NCBI GenBank assembly: GCA_963676865.2
Contig: CAXXSS010000001.1
Location: 2,356,001-2,420,000, forward strand
Origin: JAAYUD01 sp963676865
GTDB taxonomy: Bacteria; Bacteroidota; Bacteroidia; Bacteroidales; Bacteroidaceae
Reading direction: 5' to 3'
DNA: 64,000 nt
Position 1 is the stretch's first letter. The number at the start of each line of letters is the position of its first letter. Both the position numbers and the translations under genes were made by a program. Shown here piece after piece: positions 15,699-24,510 of the stretch. The notes below the pieces were generated by a model. It was not told where the DNA came from. It searched no databases and saw only the letters and a program-made list of their open reading frames with translations.

Positions 15699-17351
15699 AT
15701 GACGGATACGGTAAACGACACAGGGCTCATATTGGCACTGTTGGAAGAGCGGGACAGGCTCTATCAACACAATGCCCGTTTACAAAACAAACTAGATGAA
15801 TTAGAATCTGCGGATGTTGAAATGACCTCCTACAAACAGACGATTGAAGAGCAAAAACTTATCATTGAGAAAAAAGAGAGAAAGATTGGGCAGCTGGAGT
15901 ATGAGCTTCAATATCTGAGAAGAAAATACTTCGGTAAATCCAGTGAGAAATTTATCATTCCCGATCCCTTGCAAAGAAAAATCGATTTTGAGGGCTTTGA
16001 TATCTTACCTCAGGAAGAGGCGCTTGCCAAAGAAGCTCAAAAACAAATCATAGAATATAAGATTCGTCGTACGATAGCCAAAAGTAATGATAAGCCGGTA
16101 CGCCGGATTTTGCCTGATTCTTTGGAACGAAAAGAAGAACGCATCAGACCCTCCGGTGTTGATGAGGTAAACTGGAAAAAGATTGGCGAGGAAATAACTG
16201 AAATACTTGAGCATAAGCCTGATGAATTCTATGTCCGTCGTATTATCCGTGAGAAATGGGTTTTAAAGAATAAAACGCTGAATGCTGAGAAGGAAGTCGT
16301 TATAGCCCCCATGCCTTTTCTTCCTATAGCTAAAAGCTTTGCCGGAGCTTCACTTTTGGCCGAAATCTTAAATAATAAATACACCTACCATATCCCTTTC
16401 TACCGGCAACTGCAAATGTTTAAGCAAACAGGTCTTTCTTTATCCGCATCTACAGTAAACGGATGGTTTTCTGAATCGGCAGATATGCTCAGACCGTTAT
16501 ACTACAGATTAAAAGAAATGATTCTCTCTACGGATTATCTGCAGGTGGATGAGACCACTATCCCGATAATCAATAACGAGAAACATAAAACAGTCAAAGG
16601 ATATCTTTGGATGGTACGAGCGGTGATGCAAAACCTGGTGCTTTTTTATTACGATCATGGCTCACGAGCGCAAAGTGTAGCAATCGGGCTACTGAAAGAC
16701 TTCCACGGGGCACTTCAGACGGATGGCTATGAAGCCTACTCCATTTATGAAAACAAGAAAGGTGTTTTACCCATAGGATGCTGGGCACATGCCCGACGTT
16801 ATTTCGAACAGGCTTTGGAAGATGATAAAGCTAGGGCAACTTATGCTTTGGAACAAATAGCACTGCTCTATGATGTCGAAAGACAGGCTGATGAGAAAGG
16901 CCTGTCTTATGAAGAACGTGCTGATCTGAGAAGCAGACTGGCTTATCCTGTTCTCGTGCTTTTTGAGAAATGGCTTTATCGGGAATATGATCAAGTACTT
17001 CCCAAAAGCAGAATAGGTAAGGCTATTAGCTATACTTATAAGATTTTCCCAAGGCTAACCAGATACCATCTTGATGGCAGATATCGAATAGATAATAATT
17101 TGGCTGAAAATGCGATCAGGCCCATTGCACTTGGAAGAAAGAACTTTTTGTTTTGTGGGAACCATGATGCTGCGGAACAAGCTGCTATCATATATTCCAT
17201 GATGGGGTGCTGCAAAGCTTGTAACGTGGATCCAAGAATGTGGATGGAATATGTGTTTAACCACATACATGAATACGATAACGATTACAGCAAAGATCTT
17301 GCTGAACTTCTTCCGCACAACCTGAAAACCCTAATAGAAGAAAATATATAA
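15699..17351 (+). CDS. tnpC: IS66 transposase TnpC
   Basis: 550 residues. N-terminal coiled coil (LIIEKKERKIGQLEYELQYL) and LRRKYFGKSSEKF, a zinc-binding-type middle region, then the DDE catalytic domain: STDYLQVDETTIPI (first Asp), LQTDGYEAYSIY (second Asp) and IDNNLAENAIRPIALGRKN (Glu). Ends with the usual IS66 C-terminal segment (YSMMGCCKACNVDPRMWMEY). All catalytic residues are present, so it is probably active. Confidence 0.96.
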   Translation: MTDTVNDTGLILALLEERDRLYQHNARLQNKLDELESADVEMTSYKQTIEEQKLIIEKKERKIGQLEYELQYLRRKYFGKSSEKFIIPDPLQRKIDFEGFDILPQEEALAKEAQKQIIEYKIRRTIAKSNDKPVRRILPDSLERKEERIRPSGVDEVNWKKIGEEITEILEHKPDEFYVRRIIREKWVLKNKTLNAEKEVVIAPMPFLPIAKSFAGASLLAEILNNKYTYHIPFYRQLQMFKQTGLSLSASTVNGWFSESADMLRPLYYRLKEMILSTDYLQVDETTIPIINNEKHKTVKGYLWMVRAVMQNLVLFYYDHGSRAQSVAIGLLKDFHGALQTDGYEAYSIYENKKGVLPIGCWAHARRYFEQALEDDKARATYALEQIALLYDVERQADEKGLSYEERADLRSRLAYPVLVLFEKWLYREYDQVLPKSRIGKAISYTYKIFPRLTRYHLDGRYRIDNNLAENAIRPIALGRKNFLFCGNHDAAEQAAIIYSMMGCCKACNVDPRMWMEYVFNHIHEYDNDYSKDLAELLPHNLKTLIEENI

Positions 17352-17478
17352 ATGAGGAATCTATCTGAAAGTCTCCTAGCTGTCTCCGAATGTTTTAGGA
17401 GTTTTTGAATATATCTTCGGAAAATAATGCAAATCTTTGAAGAATGTCTAAAGTTTATAGATATTCTTCAAGGATTTT

Positions 17479-17505
17479 GAAATACGCGGTTCACCGAATG
17501 CTTAC
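17479..17505 (-). repeat. IS66 right inverted repeat
   Basis: Ends with CCGAATGCTTAC, followed directly by the target duplication GTTAAAAC at 17506-17513. Confidence 0.9.
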
Positions 17506-17513
17506 GTTAAAAC

Positions 17514-17580
17514 GAAATAAGATGAAATATAGTTCTCAGCATAAAGCAGCTCTGTTTCGATGTCTTTCATTTATACCTCA
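17514..17580 (+). mobile_element. relic of the IS at 50.5 kb, transposase start
   Basis: Continues the left relic across the IS66 insertion: GAAATAAGATGAAATATAG and the next ~45 bp resemble the first codons of the intact transposase (MKYSSQHK..., then SFDVFHSSL), with small indels that break the frame. Similarity fades near 17580; the rest of the element is gone. Confidence 0.75.
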
Positions 17581-17686
17581 TTTCCGCATTAGGAGCATAT
17601 TTCTTCTTTGAAAACAAATCTGAAGTGGTCGAGAGGTATGCCTTGAACACACAGAACCACTTGCATTATCCAAAACTTATCTCGAA

Positions 17687-18385
17687 CTATTGTAGTATAA
17701 ATTTAAATAAAGTGAGGCCGAATGCTATTAAATTGATGAATGCATGAAAACCATATCCATACAAGAATCCTAAGTTTAATCGAAAATATACAAAAGTAAC
17801 GCCCATTATAAATTGAGGTAATACAAGCAGACAGTAAATAGGCAGGTAAGATAGGTGAAAAGGATAATTCGTGATGTGCAACAGAGCAAAAAGAATGGTG
17901 ATAGCATATACGGCCAATCCTTTCTTCCATGTTGTTTCTATCTGGAAATATTTTTGCGGTATGCAATAGAGTAAAAGGGCAAAAGCGATGCATATCGGTA
18001 GTTTGTATTGCAATGCGTCAAAATAATTATAACCCACATAACGGTCTATAAACACAAGCAATAGGAAAGACAACGAAATAATCACATTCCGCTTTTTAAA
18101 ATTAGTTCCCAGCCTAAAAGTCAGCTCTTCTATCATAGGGTATAGCACCACAGTGATGAAAAAGAAGTGCAATAGATGGTGCCGAAAATCTAATTTCTCG
18201 TCGAGATTATATTTGAAATAGTCAATATTAGCGATGTTGAGCACTTTCAATAAGGACAATAATATCATTAAAAAGGTAGCGACAATCACCCAGTTTTTTA
18301 CGTAAAAAAAGATTCCCTTAAAAAGAATGTTACCTTTGCTGAGTGTTTGTTTGTCTGTTTGCAGATAAAATGTTTTGTACATCAT
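17687..18385 (-). CDS. CPBP family intramembrane glutamic protease
   Basis: 232 residues with about seven membrane spans. Motif 1 is MIEELTFRLG (EExxxR), motif 2 the His in LFALLHITNYPF, and motif 3 the His in YGYGFHAFINLI. Similar in size and N-terminal form (DKQTLSKGNILFKGIFF) to the protein at 6455-7165 (DKYELSKGKILLKGILL), so the two are close paralogues on either side of the GLPGLI and IS66 genes. Confidence 0.87.
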   Translation of the reverse strand: MMYKTFYLQTDKQTLSKGNILFKGIFFYVKNWVIVATFLMILLSLLKVLNIANIDYFKYNLDEKLDFRHHLLHFFFITVVLYPMIEELTFRLGTNFKKRNVIISLSFLLLVFIDRYVGYNYFDALQYKLPICIAFALLLYCIPQKYFQIETTWKKGLAVYAITILFALLHITNYPFHLSYLPIYCLLVLPQFIMGVTFVYFRLNLGFLYGYGFHAFINLIAFGLTLFKFILQ

Positions 18386-18401
18386 TTTTTTCTTCTGTCT
18401 T

Positions 18402-18887
18402 TTATATTAGTCGTAATAAGAAGGGGAGAGCATTTCGTAAAAGATGAATGAGTGTAATACTCCAAAAGGCTGTTTTAAATCCACGGTTATAGTAATAAGA
18501 GCAAAAGCCAAAACAAAATACAATGCCAGCCAAGATGGCATAGATGATATATGATAATGAATAGGTATGAAGTGATCCGAAGATGATGGCTGGAAGGAAT
18601 ATTTGTATTGTTATGCTTTTTGTAAGATACTTATTCGTTAAAAATATAAGGATATACAATAATCCGGTTTCCAAGATTGGAGATAGGATGCAAGCAAACA
18701 AAAAGCCATTGATAAAACTCATCTTTGCTAAAAAAGTACTCGGACCTTTCATGTCATATCCCAATAATATGAAACATGCTGATACTAATGAACAAGCGGT
18801 AATTAAGGAAAATAGAATGATGATGGATTTCCATATTGGCTTTTCTGAAAACCTTAGGGCTAGATTTGTGATGTATTTATCTATCAT
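18402..18887 (-). CDS. CPBP-like membrane protein with degenerate active site
   Basis: 161 residues from ATG 18887 (MIDKYITNLAL); an upstream ATG at 18953 would add a stretch that looks like a relic of another gene. The layout follows CPBP proteins, with the second-motif His in IIFGSLHTYSL and a His in ITLIHLLRNALPF, but motif 1 reads SPILETGLLY, so the second Glu and the Arg of EExxxR are lost. It is probably not a protease; it may keep a binding or immunity role, or be decaying. It starts 16 bp upstream of the intact CPBP gene on the same strand. Confidence 0.6.
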   Translation of the reverse strand: MIDKYITNLALRFSEKPIWKSIIILFSLITACSLVSACFILLGYDMKGPSTFLAKMSFINGFLFACILSPILETGLLYILIFLTNKYLTKSITIQIFLPAIIFGSLHTYSLSYIIYAILAGIVFCFGFCSYYYNRGFKTAFWSITLIHLLRNALPFLLRLI

Positions 18888-18948
18888 TTTTATTATACCT
18901 AATCGTAGTTGATAAAAGATTGTGATGTTATATTGATAAATATGCAAC

Positions 18949-18975
18949 GCCATAAGAAATGACGCTACTTAGTAT
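18949..18975. repeat. 27-bp direct repeat, copy 1
   Basis: GCCATAAGAAATGACGCTAC plus 7 more bases, identical to 19490-19516. In the second copy it encodes SSVISYG of the protein at 19445-19783, so this copy is a leftover of a related gene's 3' end. Confidence 0.75.
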
Positions 18976-18979
18976 TGTT

Positions 18980-19357
18980 TCAGATTAAGAGGTTATCAGA
19001 CTTTTGTCTATTATTACTATGCCTTTTAAAAAATATTACAAATGCAAGATAAATGATACAGCAAGTGACGAATTCTACCGATCTGATTTTATAATATTTT
19101 ACATCTATTGGAGAATCTGGGAAAGCATGCATAATAAAGATGATCAATATTAATATAAATACATGCTTCAATTTAATGTGTTTTATGAAAGCCCAGGATA
19201 TAAAGAAAATACACCCGATTTCATTTATAATATAAATAACGCAAGAGAAATACTCCTTATACAGGAGGCCGTTTAAATTGGGAACGATCAATTTAATTAT
19301 AAGTGCATTTATAATTAAAAAAGTAATTCCTATACTAATTTTTGAAACTTTCTTCAC
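18980..19357 (-). CDS. hypothetical membrane protein
   Basis: 125 residues with four predicted membrane spans (ISIGITFLIINALIIKLIV is the first). Short positively charged C-terminus (KRHSNNRQKSDN). No family recognised. Lies between two other small membrane proteins on the same strand and shares their low GC. Confidence 0.5.
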   Translation of the reverse strand: MKKVSKISIGITFLIINALIIKLIVPNLNGLLYKEYFSCVIYIINEIGCIFFISWAFIKHIKLKHVFILILIIFIMHAFPDSPIDVKYYKIRSVEFVTCCIIYLAFVIFFKRHSNNRQKSDNLLI

Positions 19358-19444
19358 TTTGTTGATTAATTATATAGTATTATATCCTTTTGAGAGACCA
19401 TATTTAAATGATTTTCCCCATAATATAGTTCGTTTTTATTATGG

Positions 19445-19783
19445 TTAATGTGATTTTTTCCTAATAAACCAACAAGACAAAAATACAATGCCATAAGAAA
19501 TGACGCTACTTAGTATGCCTATGATAAAGAATCTGAAAGAGGCCATTTGGGGCGTGAAAACAAAGCTTGATAAAATAATAGAAGTAACTAATAGTAAATT
19601 CAAGCTCTTTTTGTATGAATAGCCTGTGTATGGCTGTGAGAATAGAAAGAAGATAGGAGTATAAAATAAGACTTCTACAATCATCTTTACCTCGGCAGAG
19701 GTTGTTAATCTTGAAAGGATAATAGTTATTGCCAATAGCAATAATCCTGATACGATGAATAATATTTTAGTTCTCTTTTTCAT
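19445..19783 (-). CDS. hypothetical membrane protein
   Basis: 112 residues with three to four membrane spans, starting MKKRTKILFIVSGLLLLAIT and ending with a basic tail (WFIRKKSH). Contains the segment SSVISYG encoded by a 27-bp sequence repeated at 18949, so a paralogue once stood there. Function not recognised. Confidence 0.5.
   Translation of the reverse strand: MKKRTKILFIVSGLLLLAITIILSRLTTSAEVKMIVEVLFYTPIFFLFSQPYTGYSYKKSLNLLLVTSIILSSFVFTPQMASFRFFIIGILSSVISYGIVFLSCWFIRKKSH
19490..19516. repeat. 27-bp direct repeat, copy 2
   Basis: Identical to 18949-18975; lies inside the 3' part of the hypothetical membrane protein gene. Confidence 0.75.
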
Positions 19784-20013
19784 TGTTATCTGTGATGTTT
19801 TAGGAACTATTCCTCAACTCTTTTGGTTTAGTATCCAATACGTAATGAAAGTTCTATTGTTGTTACAAAGTTAAAAGTATTTCATAGATAAAAACAGTGT
19901 ATAGTAAAAAATGTTTCTTTGATATTCCTTCTTTTTATTTATGTCACAAAAGTATAGGTATTTATTAATGAAAAAAGTTATCGAAAAGTTATCTATAGTT
20001 AGTTGAATGTTAT

Positions 20014-20021
20014 TATTTTTG
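20014..20021 (+). promoter_or_regulatory. -7 box before the sensor kinase gene
   Basis: TATTTTTG matches TAnnTTTG exactly. Its position argues that translation begins at 20040 rather than at the ATG at 20007. Confidence 0.4.
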
Positions 20022-20039
20022 CAAATAGGAATGAAAACA

Positions 20040-21389
20040 ATGGATAAAAAGATTCTTTTATATAAATCGGTAAGTATTGTTGGGCTATTTATGGCGCTAT
20101 TATTACAAATAATATGGGCCTATAATACTTACAAGCTTTTAGAGAAAAATGTTGAAGAAAAATTGAATGAAGCATTCTATTCTTCTCTTAATGATGAAAT
20201 CTACTATCGCTTTAAAAAATATAATGCTACTCTTCCTGAAAATTTGGATATCGCTTTTGATAATCCAAAAGAGTTGCAAGATAAAAATGGTGTTGAGATT
20301 ACGATTATAAACTTAATGGAAGCTCAATTTCATCATACCATATTGATGCCTGCATTGGACTCGATTTATTCTCTCGCTTTAAAAAAAGCGGATATATATT
20401 GCCAATACAAACTAATTAAGGTGAATCCGAAAACACATCAAGTATTGGCTTCTGTTCGTCCGGAACTTCACTCTTGGTCTAAGATAAAAACGAAATTGGT
20501 TCCCATTCGGAAAGATGGAACAATGGCGGTGCAGGCTATAGCAATATCTCCATATAAATTGATCTTTGAACACATGATTTTGTTGCTTATTGGGACGTTG
20601 TTGATATTCTTGTTGGCAACATATTGTATTGTCTATCAAATCAAAATTATTCTCAGGCAGAAGAAAATAGCACAGTTGAGAGAAGACTTTTCTTATGCAA
20701 TGATACATGATATGAAAACTCCCATTAGTTCTATCTTGATAGGTACCCGAGTACTTCATAGTGGAAGACTTGAAAATCTGCCTGAGATAAAAGAGAAGCA
20801 TTATAACGTAATTGAAAGAGAAACGGAGCACTTGTTGACCCTTATAAATCGGTTACTGACGATTTCGAAGTTGGAAAATGACAAAATTGAACTACAAAAG
20901 GAATTAATACCTTTGGAACCGATACTCAACGATATATTAGAACATTTTAAAATGAAAGTCAACAAGCCTGTGAGCTATCGTCTTGAATTGCAAGCAAAGG
21001 AGGTTTATGCTGATATGGAATTTTTTAAAGAGACAATCGAGAATATGATAGACAATGCTATAAAGTATTCTAAGTCTGATGGAGTGAATATTCTGTTGTC
21101 TTCGTCGGAGAATGATGTTGCAAGTTGTACTGCTATACATATTAAAGACGATGGACTAGGTATCTCAACAGCTGATCAGAAAAAGATCTTTGAGAAATTT
21201 GAAAGGGCTTCAGCTATACGGCGTACTCCTAAGGGAGGCGCAACAGGTTTTGGCTTAGGGTTGAATTATGTCTCTCAAGTGATGAAGGCACATGGAGGGA
21301 TGGTTGAAGTGAATAGTGTAAAAGGAAAATATACTGAATTTGTATTGCTTTTTCCTGAATATTTTGATATTGATAAAATTGAAGCTTGA
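20040..21389 (+). CDS. sensor histidine kinase
   Basis: 449 residues from ATG 20040; an ATG at 20031 is also possible, but the related protein at 42526-43596 begins at the equivalent MDK. Two membrane spans (residues ~8-26 and ~180-202) enclose a periplasmic sensor region. The HisKA helix has MIHDMKTPIS with phospho-acceptor His223. The ATPase part shows the N box ENMIDNAIKYSK, G1 DDGLGIS, F box FEKFERAS and G2 GFGLGLNYV. The response-regulator gene overlaps its stop by 4 bp. Signal unknown; the GLPGLI/barrel genes upstream are plausible targets. Confidence 0.95.
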   Translation: MDKKILLYKSVSIVGLFMALLLQIIWAYNTYKLLEKNVEEKLNEAFYSSLNDEIYYRFKKYNATLPENLDIAFDNPKELQDKNGVEITIINLMEAQFHHTILMPALDSIYSLALKKADIYCQYKLIKVNPKTHQVLASVRPELHSWSKIKTKLVPIRKDGTMAVQAIAISPYKLIFEHMILLLIGTLLIFLLATYCIVYQIKIILRQKKIAQLREDFSYAMIHDMKTPISSILIGTRVLHSGRLENLPEIKEKHYNVIERETEHLLTLINRLLTISKLENDKIELQKELIPLEPILNDILEHFKMKVNKPVSYRLELQAKEVYADMEFFKETIENMIDNAIKYSKSDGVNILLSSSENDVASCTAIHIKDDGLGISTADQKKIFEKFERASAIRRTPKGGATGFGLGLNYVSQVMKAHGGMVEVNSVKGKYTEFVLLFPEYFDIDKIEA

Positions 21390-22096
21390 TGATAAAGTTA
21401 TTGTTAGTAGAAGATGATGCAGACCTTTGTTATATTGTCAAAAGTAGCTTGGAGTATATGATAGGAGGGTATGAAGTAATAACGGCTGCTAATGGCGAAG
21501 AAGGACTTGATGCGTATAAATTGCAGTGTCCCGATATCATTGTCGCAGATATTGAAATGCCTATTATGGATGGTTTTGATATGGTGGTTAGAATTAGAGA
21601 ACTGGATGGTGATGTTCCGATTCTTTTTGCTTCTGGACATATTTCTCCTAAAGATGTCATTTCCGGTTATAGAATAGGAGCTAATAATTATATAAAAAAG
21701 CCCTTTGTACCTGAAGAAATGGACGCTCATATTAAAGCAATGTTGAAAACCTTTGAGGGTAAGCGTATGCGTAATGAAACTAATGTATTTACGATTGGTG
21801 GATATCAATTTGATGCTGACCGTTCGATATTGGTAAACAATGATGGAGAAAAGCGTCTGTTGACAACGTTTGAATGTAAAATACTTTATTTGTTGGCCAA
21901 AAATAAAGGTGAAGTAGTAAAGCGCGAGACCATAGAATGTCAGTGCTGGGGTGAAGATAAGGTGCATGACTTTTTTGTTTCGCGTAGTTTGGATGTCTTT
22001 ATTAATAAACTTCGAAACTATTTTAAGAATGATGAAACTATTGAGATCAAAACGTTGAGGAATGTCGGACTCATGCTGAAAGAAAGAACGGATTAA
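21386..22096 (+). CDS. OmpR/PhoB family response regulator
   Basis: 236 residues. Receiver domain ~1-120: acidic pocket VEDDAD, phospho-acceptor Asp55 in ADIEMPIMDG, switch residue in FASGHIS and Lys in IKKPF. C-terminal winged helix ~130-236 with TTFECKILYLLAKNKGEVV and VSRSLDVFINKLRNYF. Translationally coupled to the kinase (ATGA overlap). Expected to be phosphorylated by it and to bind promoters as a dimer. Confidence 0.96.
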   Translation: MMIKLLLVEDDADLCYIVKSSLEYMIGGYEVITAANGEEGLDAYKLQCPDIIVADIEMPIMDGFDMVVRIRELDGDVPILFASGHISPKDVISGYRIGANNYIKKPFVPEEMDAHIKAMLKTFEGKRMRNETNVFTIGGYQFDADRSILVNNDGEKRLLTTFECKILYLLAKNKGEVVKRETIECQCWGEDKVHDFFVSRSLDVFINKLRNYFKNDETIEIKTLRNVGLMLKERTD

Positions 22097-22226
22097 TTAG
22101 ATGGTAAGTTCTTGATAGAATGGTACTCTTTAGTTTTCTCCTCCATGTGTCTGTTCCTCTTTTGGGTTGCCGCATGTACGTGGTGCAAAAAAACAGAAGG
22201 ATGATATCGATAGGCTTATATTAAAA

Positions 22227-22603
22227 CTATGTGTTTTTTTCTCTCCACTTTTGAGCTTTCTTTGTCAAACGATATTGCTGCTTGGGGTGATTAGGTTGAT
22301 CCGGATATTTACGTTCAATAGCTTCATCTTTTAATGCTGGAGTAACATAGTTCTCACGGAATCTCTTTCTACTTTTCAAGTCGCTTACTTTCATCATATC
22401 AGAAATTGCCATGAAATCACGATTCATTGCCTTAATCAACACTGCAACTTGAGTCGTACTTAGGTCGTACTTGGGTCGTACTTGGATCCTTTTCCAATCC
22501 CCACTTGAGGGGTAGATACTTTTTCTATTACTATATTGAACGTCACAATCACAAATCCGTCTTGTATTTTCCACTCGTTTTCCGTAAAATCTGTTTGTTG
22601 CAT
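22227..22603 (-). pseudogene. winged-helix C-terminal part of a Fic/AlbA_2-type protein, frameshifted by an 11-bp tandem repeat
   Basis: Two frames together give one product: from ATG 22603 ENEWKIQDGFVIVTFNIV... to SKYDPSTT, stop; then in the other frame TTQVAVLIKAMNRDFM, LKSRKRFRENYVTPALKDE and HPKQQYRLTKKAQKW. The second half is the winged helix found at the end of Fic and AlbA_2/RecG-like proteins. Removing one of the three 11-bp units at 22453-22485 would join the halves in one frame of about 121 codons. The catalytic or DNA-binding N-terminal domains of those families are absent, so even repaired it is a partial protein. Confidence 0.65.
22453..22485. repeat. three 11-bp tandem repeats
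   Basis: Units GTCGTACTTAG, GTCGTACTTGG and GTCGTACTTGG. As 11 is not a multiple of 3, a change in copy number shifts the frame of the gene across it. Confidence 0.9.
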
Positions 22604-22678
22604 CTTTCTTTTGGTTTAGTCACTTCAAAGAAAGTAACTACCTGGGGCTGATACGTAAATCTTTTGAAAAAGAACATC

Positions 22679-24118
22679 TCAACGAATTTGAGGCAAGCTT
22701 TTAGTTGCTTCCATTTTTTTATATGTCTGTTCTATCATATTGTATATTCGGTCTGTGCCTTTTAAATGATCTTCGATATTCATTTCATAAAAAATATCAG
22801 GCTGAATTCCATTATCAAATAGCCCTTTTGGTAAACAGGGCTTGCGGGTACAGATACGATAGGATGAGTGATGATAGGGTAAGTTCCTGACAAACGGAGC
22901 CCCTGTTGAACCTCCCGTAGGCATGCCGATCAAAATGGCTCGCTTGGGGAAATGTAATTTCAGGGTAATAAGAAAATCTTCTGCTGCCGAATAGGTATCT
23001 TCACCTATTAAGACGAACAAGGGTTGTGTAAATAAAGGTAAGTCTTTCTTGTATAAAGTGTCGGCGGGCAGGGTATCCATTGCTAAACCTTTATAATAAT
23101 CTTTGTATTGAGGGTATCCGTATCCCATTGCCGAAAAAAAAGCATTGTCTTTTCGGGTCAAAGATTTGTAAGTTACCAGAGTATCCAACTTTAGGAAGCA
23201 CATCAAAAGAGAGTCTGCTTCTAATTCTGATCCACCGGTATTATGTCTTAAGTCTAAAACAATGTATTTAGCCTTCAGTATGTTAGATTCTTCCCTGTGC
23301 ATCGTGTTTGAGATATGACTTTTGTCGAAATTGTCGAGTCGTAAGTAGTAATAGTCTTTCCGATTATTGTCTTTAGTCAAATAGGTACCGGTTGAAGATG
23401 AATAATTTATTGAAGAGAACTTTGTACCAATCATATCTTTTCTGTGGATATTTCTTTTTAGTGCATCATACTTAAGAACTACTTCTCGAATTTGTCCTTT
23501 TGGCGTTGTTATTTGGCAAGTTAGAGAGTCGTTTGTTTTTATAGAAGAACATAAAAAAAGAAGCGCTCTTCTTATTCTATCACGCAGCGTATGCCCAAAA
23601 GAGTATTGCATAATATATTGATCTAGGTATTCTTGTATAGGCATATTGTTCACTTTGATAATTTTGCTGCCTAAAGGAACTTTCTCCAAGAGCGGTTTTT
23701 CAACACCTAAAATGTAATAATCGTTATTGATAGATTTTAATTCGATAGGGATAAAATCAGTTTTTGAATGATTGAAGTAGTCATAGTTCAGGTCTGAATG
23801 TCCATCATCTAATTTTGCTAGAAATTCTCTCATTATCAAATAGTATTCATCATCGTTCTGACAAGATATCGCCTTCTTGAGAGAAGAAACATACAAACTG
23901 TCCCAATGAATGGTGTTCAAATATTCGGGCGAATGGAATTTGCATAAAGCATCTTTCCATATTTGAGAAATATAGAATATTTTGTCATTATCCGTATAAC
24001 TTTGGGCATATATGGATGTGTTGAAGATAAAGGAGGCTATAAAAGAAATAAAGATTATTTTTGCCTTAACAAACCCATTCGTATTGCTGAGCTTGAGAGA
24101 AGTTGATAATTGCTTCAT
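22679..24118 (-). CDS. secreted S41 family (C-terminal processing-like) peptidase
   Basis: 479 residues; the hydrophobic segment KIIFISFIASFIFNTSIYAQ (residues ~20-39) is the signal peptide. A PDZ-like middle part has PLGSKIIKVNNMPIQEYLD. The S41 core follows: KYIVLDLRHNTGGSELEAD, then GEDTYSAAEDFLITLK with the likely nucleophile Ser, and GMPTGGSTGAPF. Acts in the periplasm or on the surface. In Bacteroidetes such proteases often sit in peptide-export or envelope clusters, but no peptide gene directly adjoins it. Confidence 0.88.
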   Translation of the reverse strand: MKQLSTSLKLSNTNGFVKAKIIFISFIASFIFNTSIYAQSYTDNDKIFYISQIWKDALCKFHSPEYLNTIHWDSLYVSSLKKAISCQNDDEYYLIMREFLAKLDDGHSDLNYDYFNHSKTDFIPIELKSINNDYYILGVEKPLLEKVPLGSKIIKVNNMPIQEYLDQYIMQYSFGHTLRDRIRRALLFLCSSIKTNDSLTCQITTPKGQIREVVLKYDALKRNIHRKDMIGTKFSSINYSSSTGTYLTKDNNRKDYYYLRLDNFDKSHISNTMHREESNILKAKYIVLDLRHNTGGSELEADSLLMCFLKLDTLVTYKSLTRKDNAFFSAMGYGYPQYKDYYKGLAMDTLPADTLYKKDLPLFTQPLFVLIGEDTYSAAEDFLITLKLHFPKRAILIGMPTGGSTGAPFVRNLPYHHSSYRICTRKPCLPKGLFDNGIQPDIFYEMNIEDHLKGTDRIYNMIEQTYKKMEATKSLPQIR

Positions 24119-24222
24119 ATTCGTTTCCTATTTTATTAATATATATGTTATGTTAGGTAGTATCATATTTAGGGTTCAGTGCTGCACCGATTGGTATTAG
24201 CTTGTTCAATTATCTATAATCG

Positions 24223-24290
24223 TTTGAAATATTCTGTAAATATAATAGATTAATGAATACGTTGTAACAAAAAGAGTGCTTAATTGTAAA
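24223..24290. repeat. 68-bp dispersed block, copy 2
   Basis: Matches 7483-7550 at about 59 of 68 positions in the same orientation; lies ~50 bp before the small gene at 24339. Confidence 0.7.
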
Positions 24291-24338
24291 CAATAGAATA
24301 AATCTTTCATACATTTGTGAAGATGTATCAAGAATAAT

Positions 24339-24479
24339 ATGAAAACGATGACGGTAAAAATAGCCATTACAATTGTAGCCTTGATGAATACGATGGTATT
24401 TGCAGGCTGCGCTCAGGCTCAAACAGTCTTATACAAAGGGAAAACTGGTGAAGTGTTTGATAGTGGAGCTCGATATTGA
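24339..24479 (+). CDS. short secreted or lipoprotein-like peptide, truncated paralogue of 26345
   Basis: 46 residues: signal sequence MKTMTVKIAITIVALMNTMV then FAGCAQAQTVLYKGKTGEVF and DSGARY. Nearly identical in its first 35 codons to the gene at 26345. FAGC could serve as a lipobox; the other copy has S in place of C. The mature part is only ~22 residues, so this is probably a shortened gene. TACATTTG about 30 bp upstream may be its -7 box. Confidence 0.45.
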   Translation: MKTMTVKIAITIVALMNTMVFAGCAQAQTVLYKGKTGEVFDSGARY

Positions 24480-24510
24480 TTTTGCAAAGATTTATAAATA
24501 GATATCTACT

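Larger units (their letters stand above)
14848..17505 (+). mobile_element. IS66 family insertion sequence (complete)
   Basis: 2658 bp with three genes in the IS66 order. Terminal inverted repeats of 27 bp (14848-14874 and 17479-17505) match at 24 positions and begin GTAAGCATTCGG. The 8-bp target duplication GTTAAAAC is present at 14840-14847 and 17506-17513, which is the size expected for IS66. The perfect duplication and intact genes indicate a recent insertion, and the target is a relic of another IS. Confidence 0.95.
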
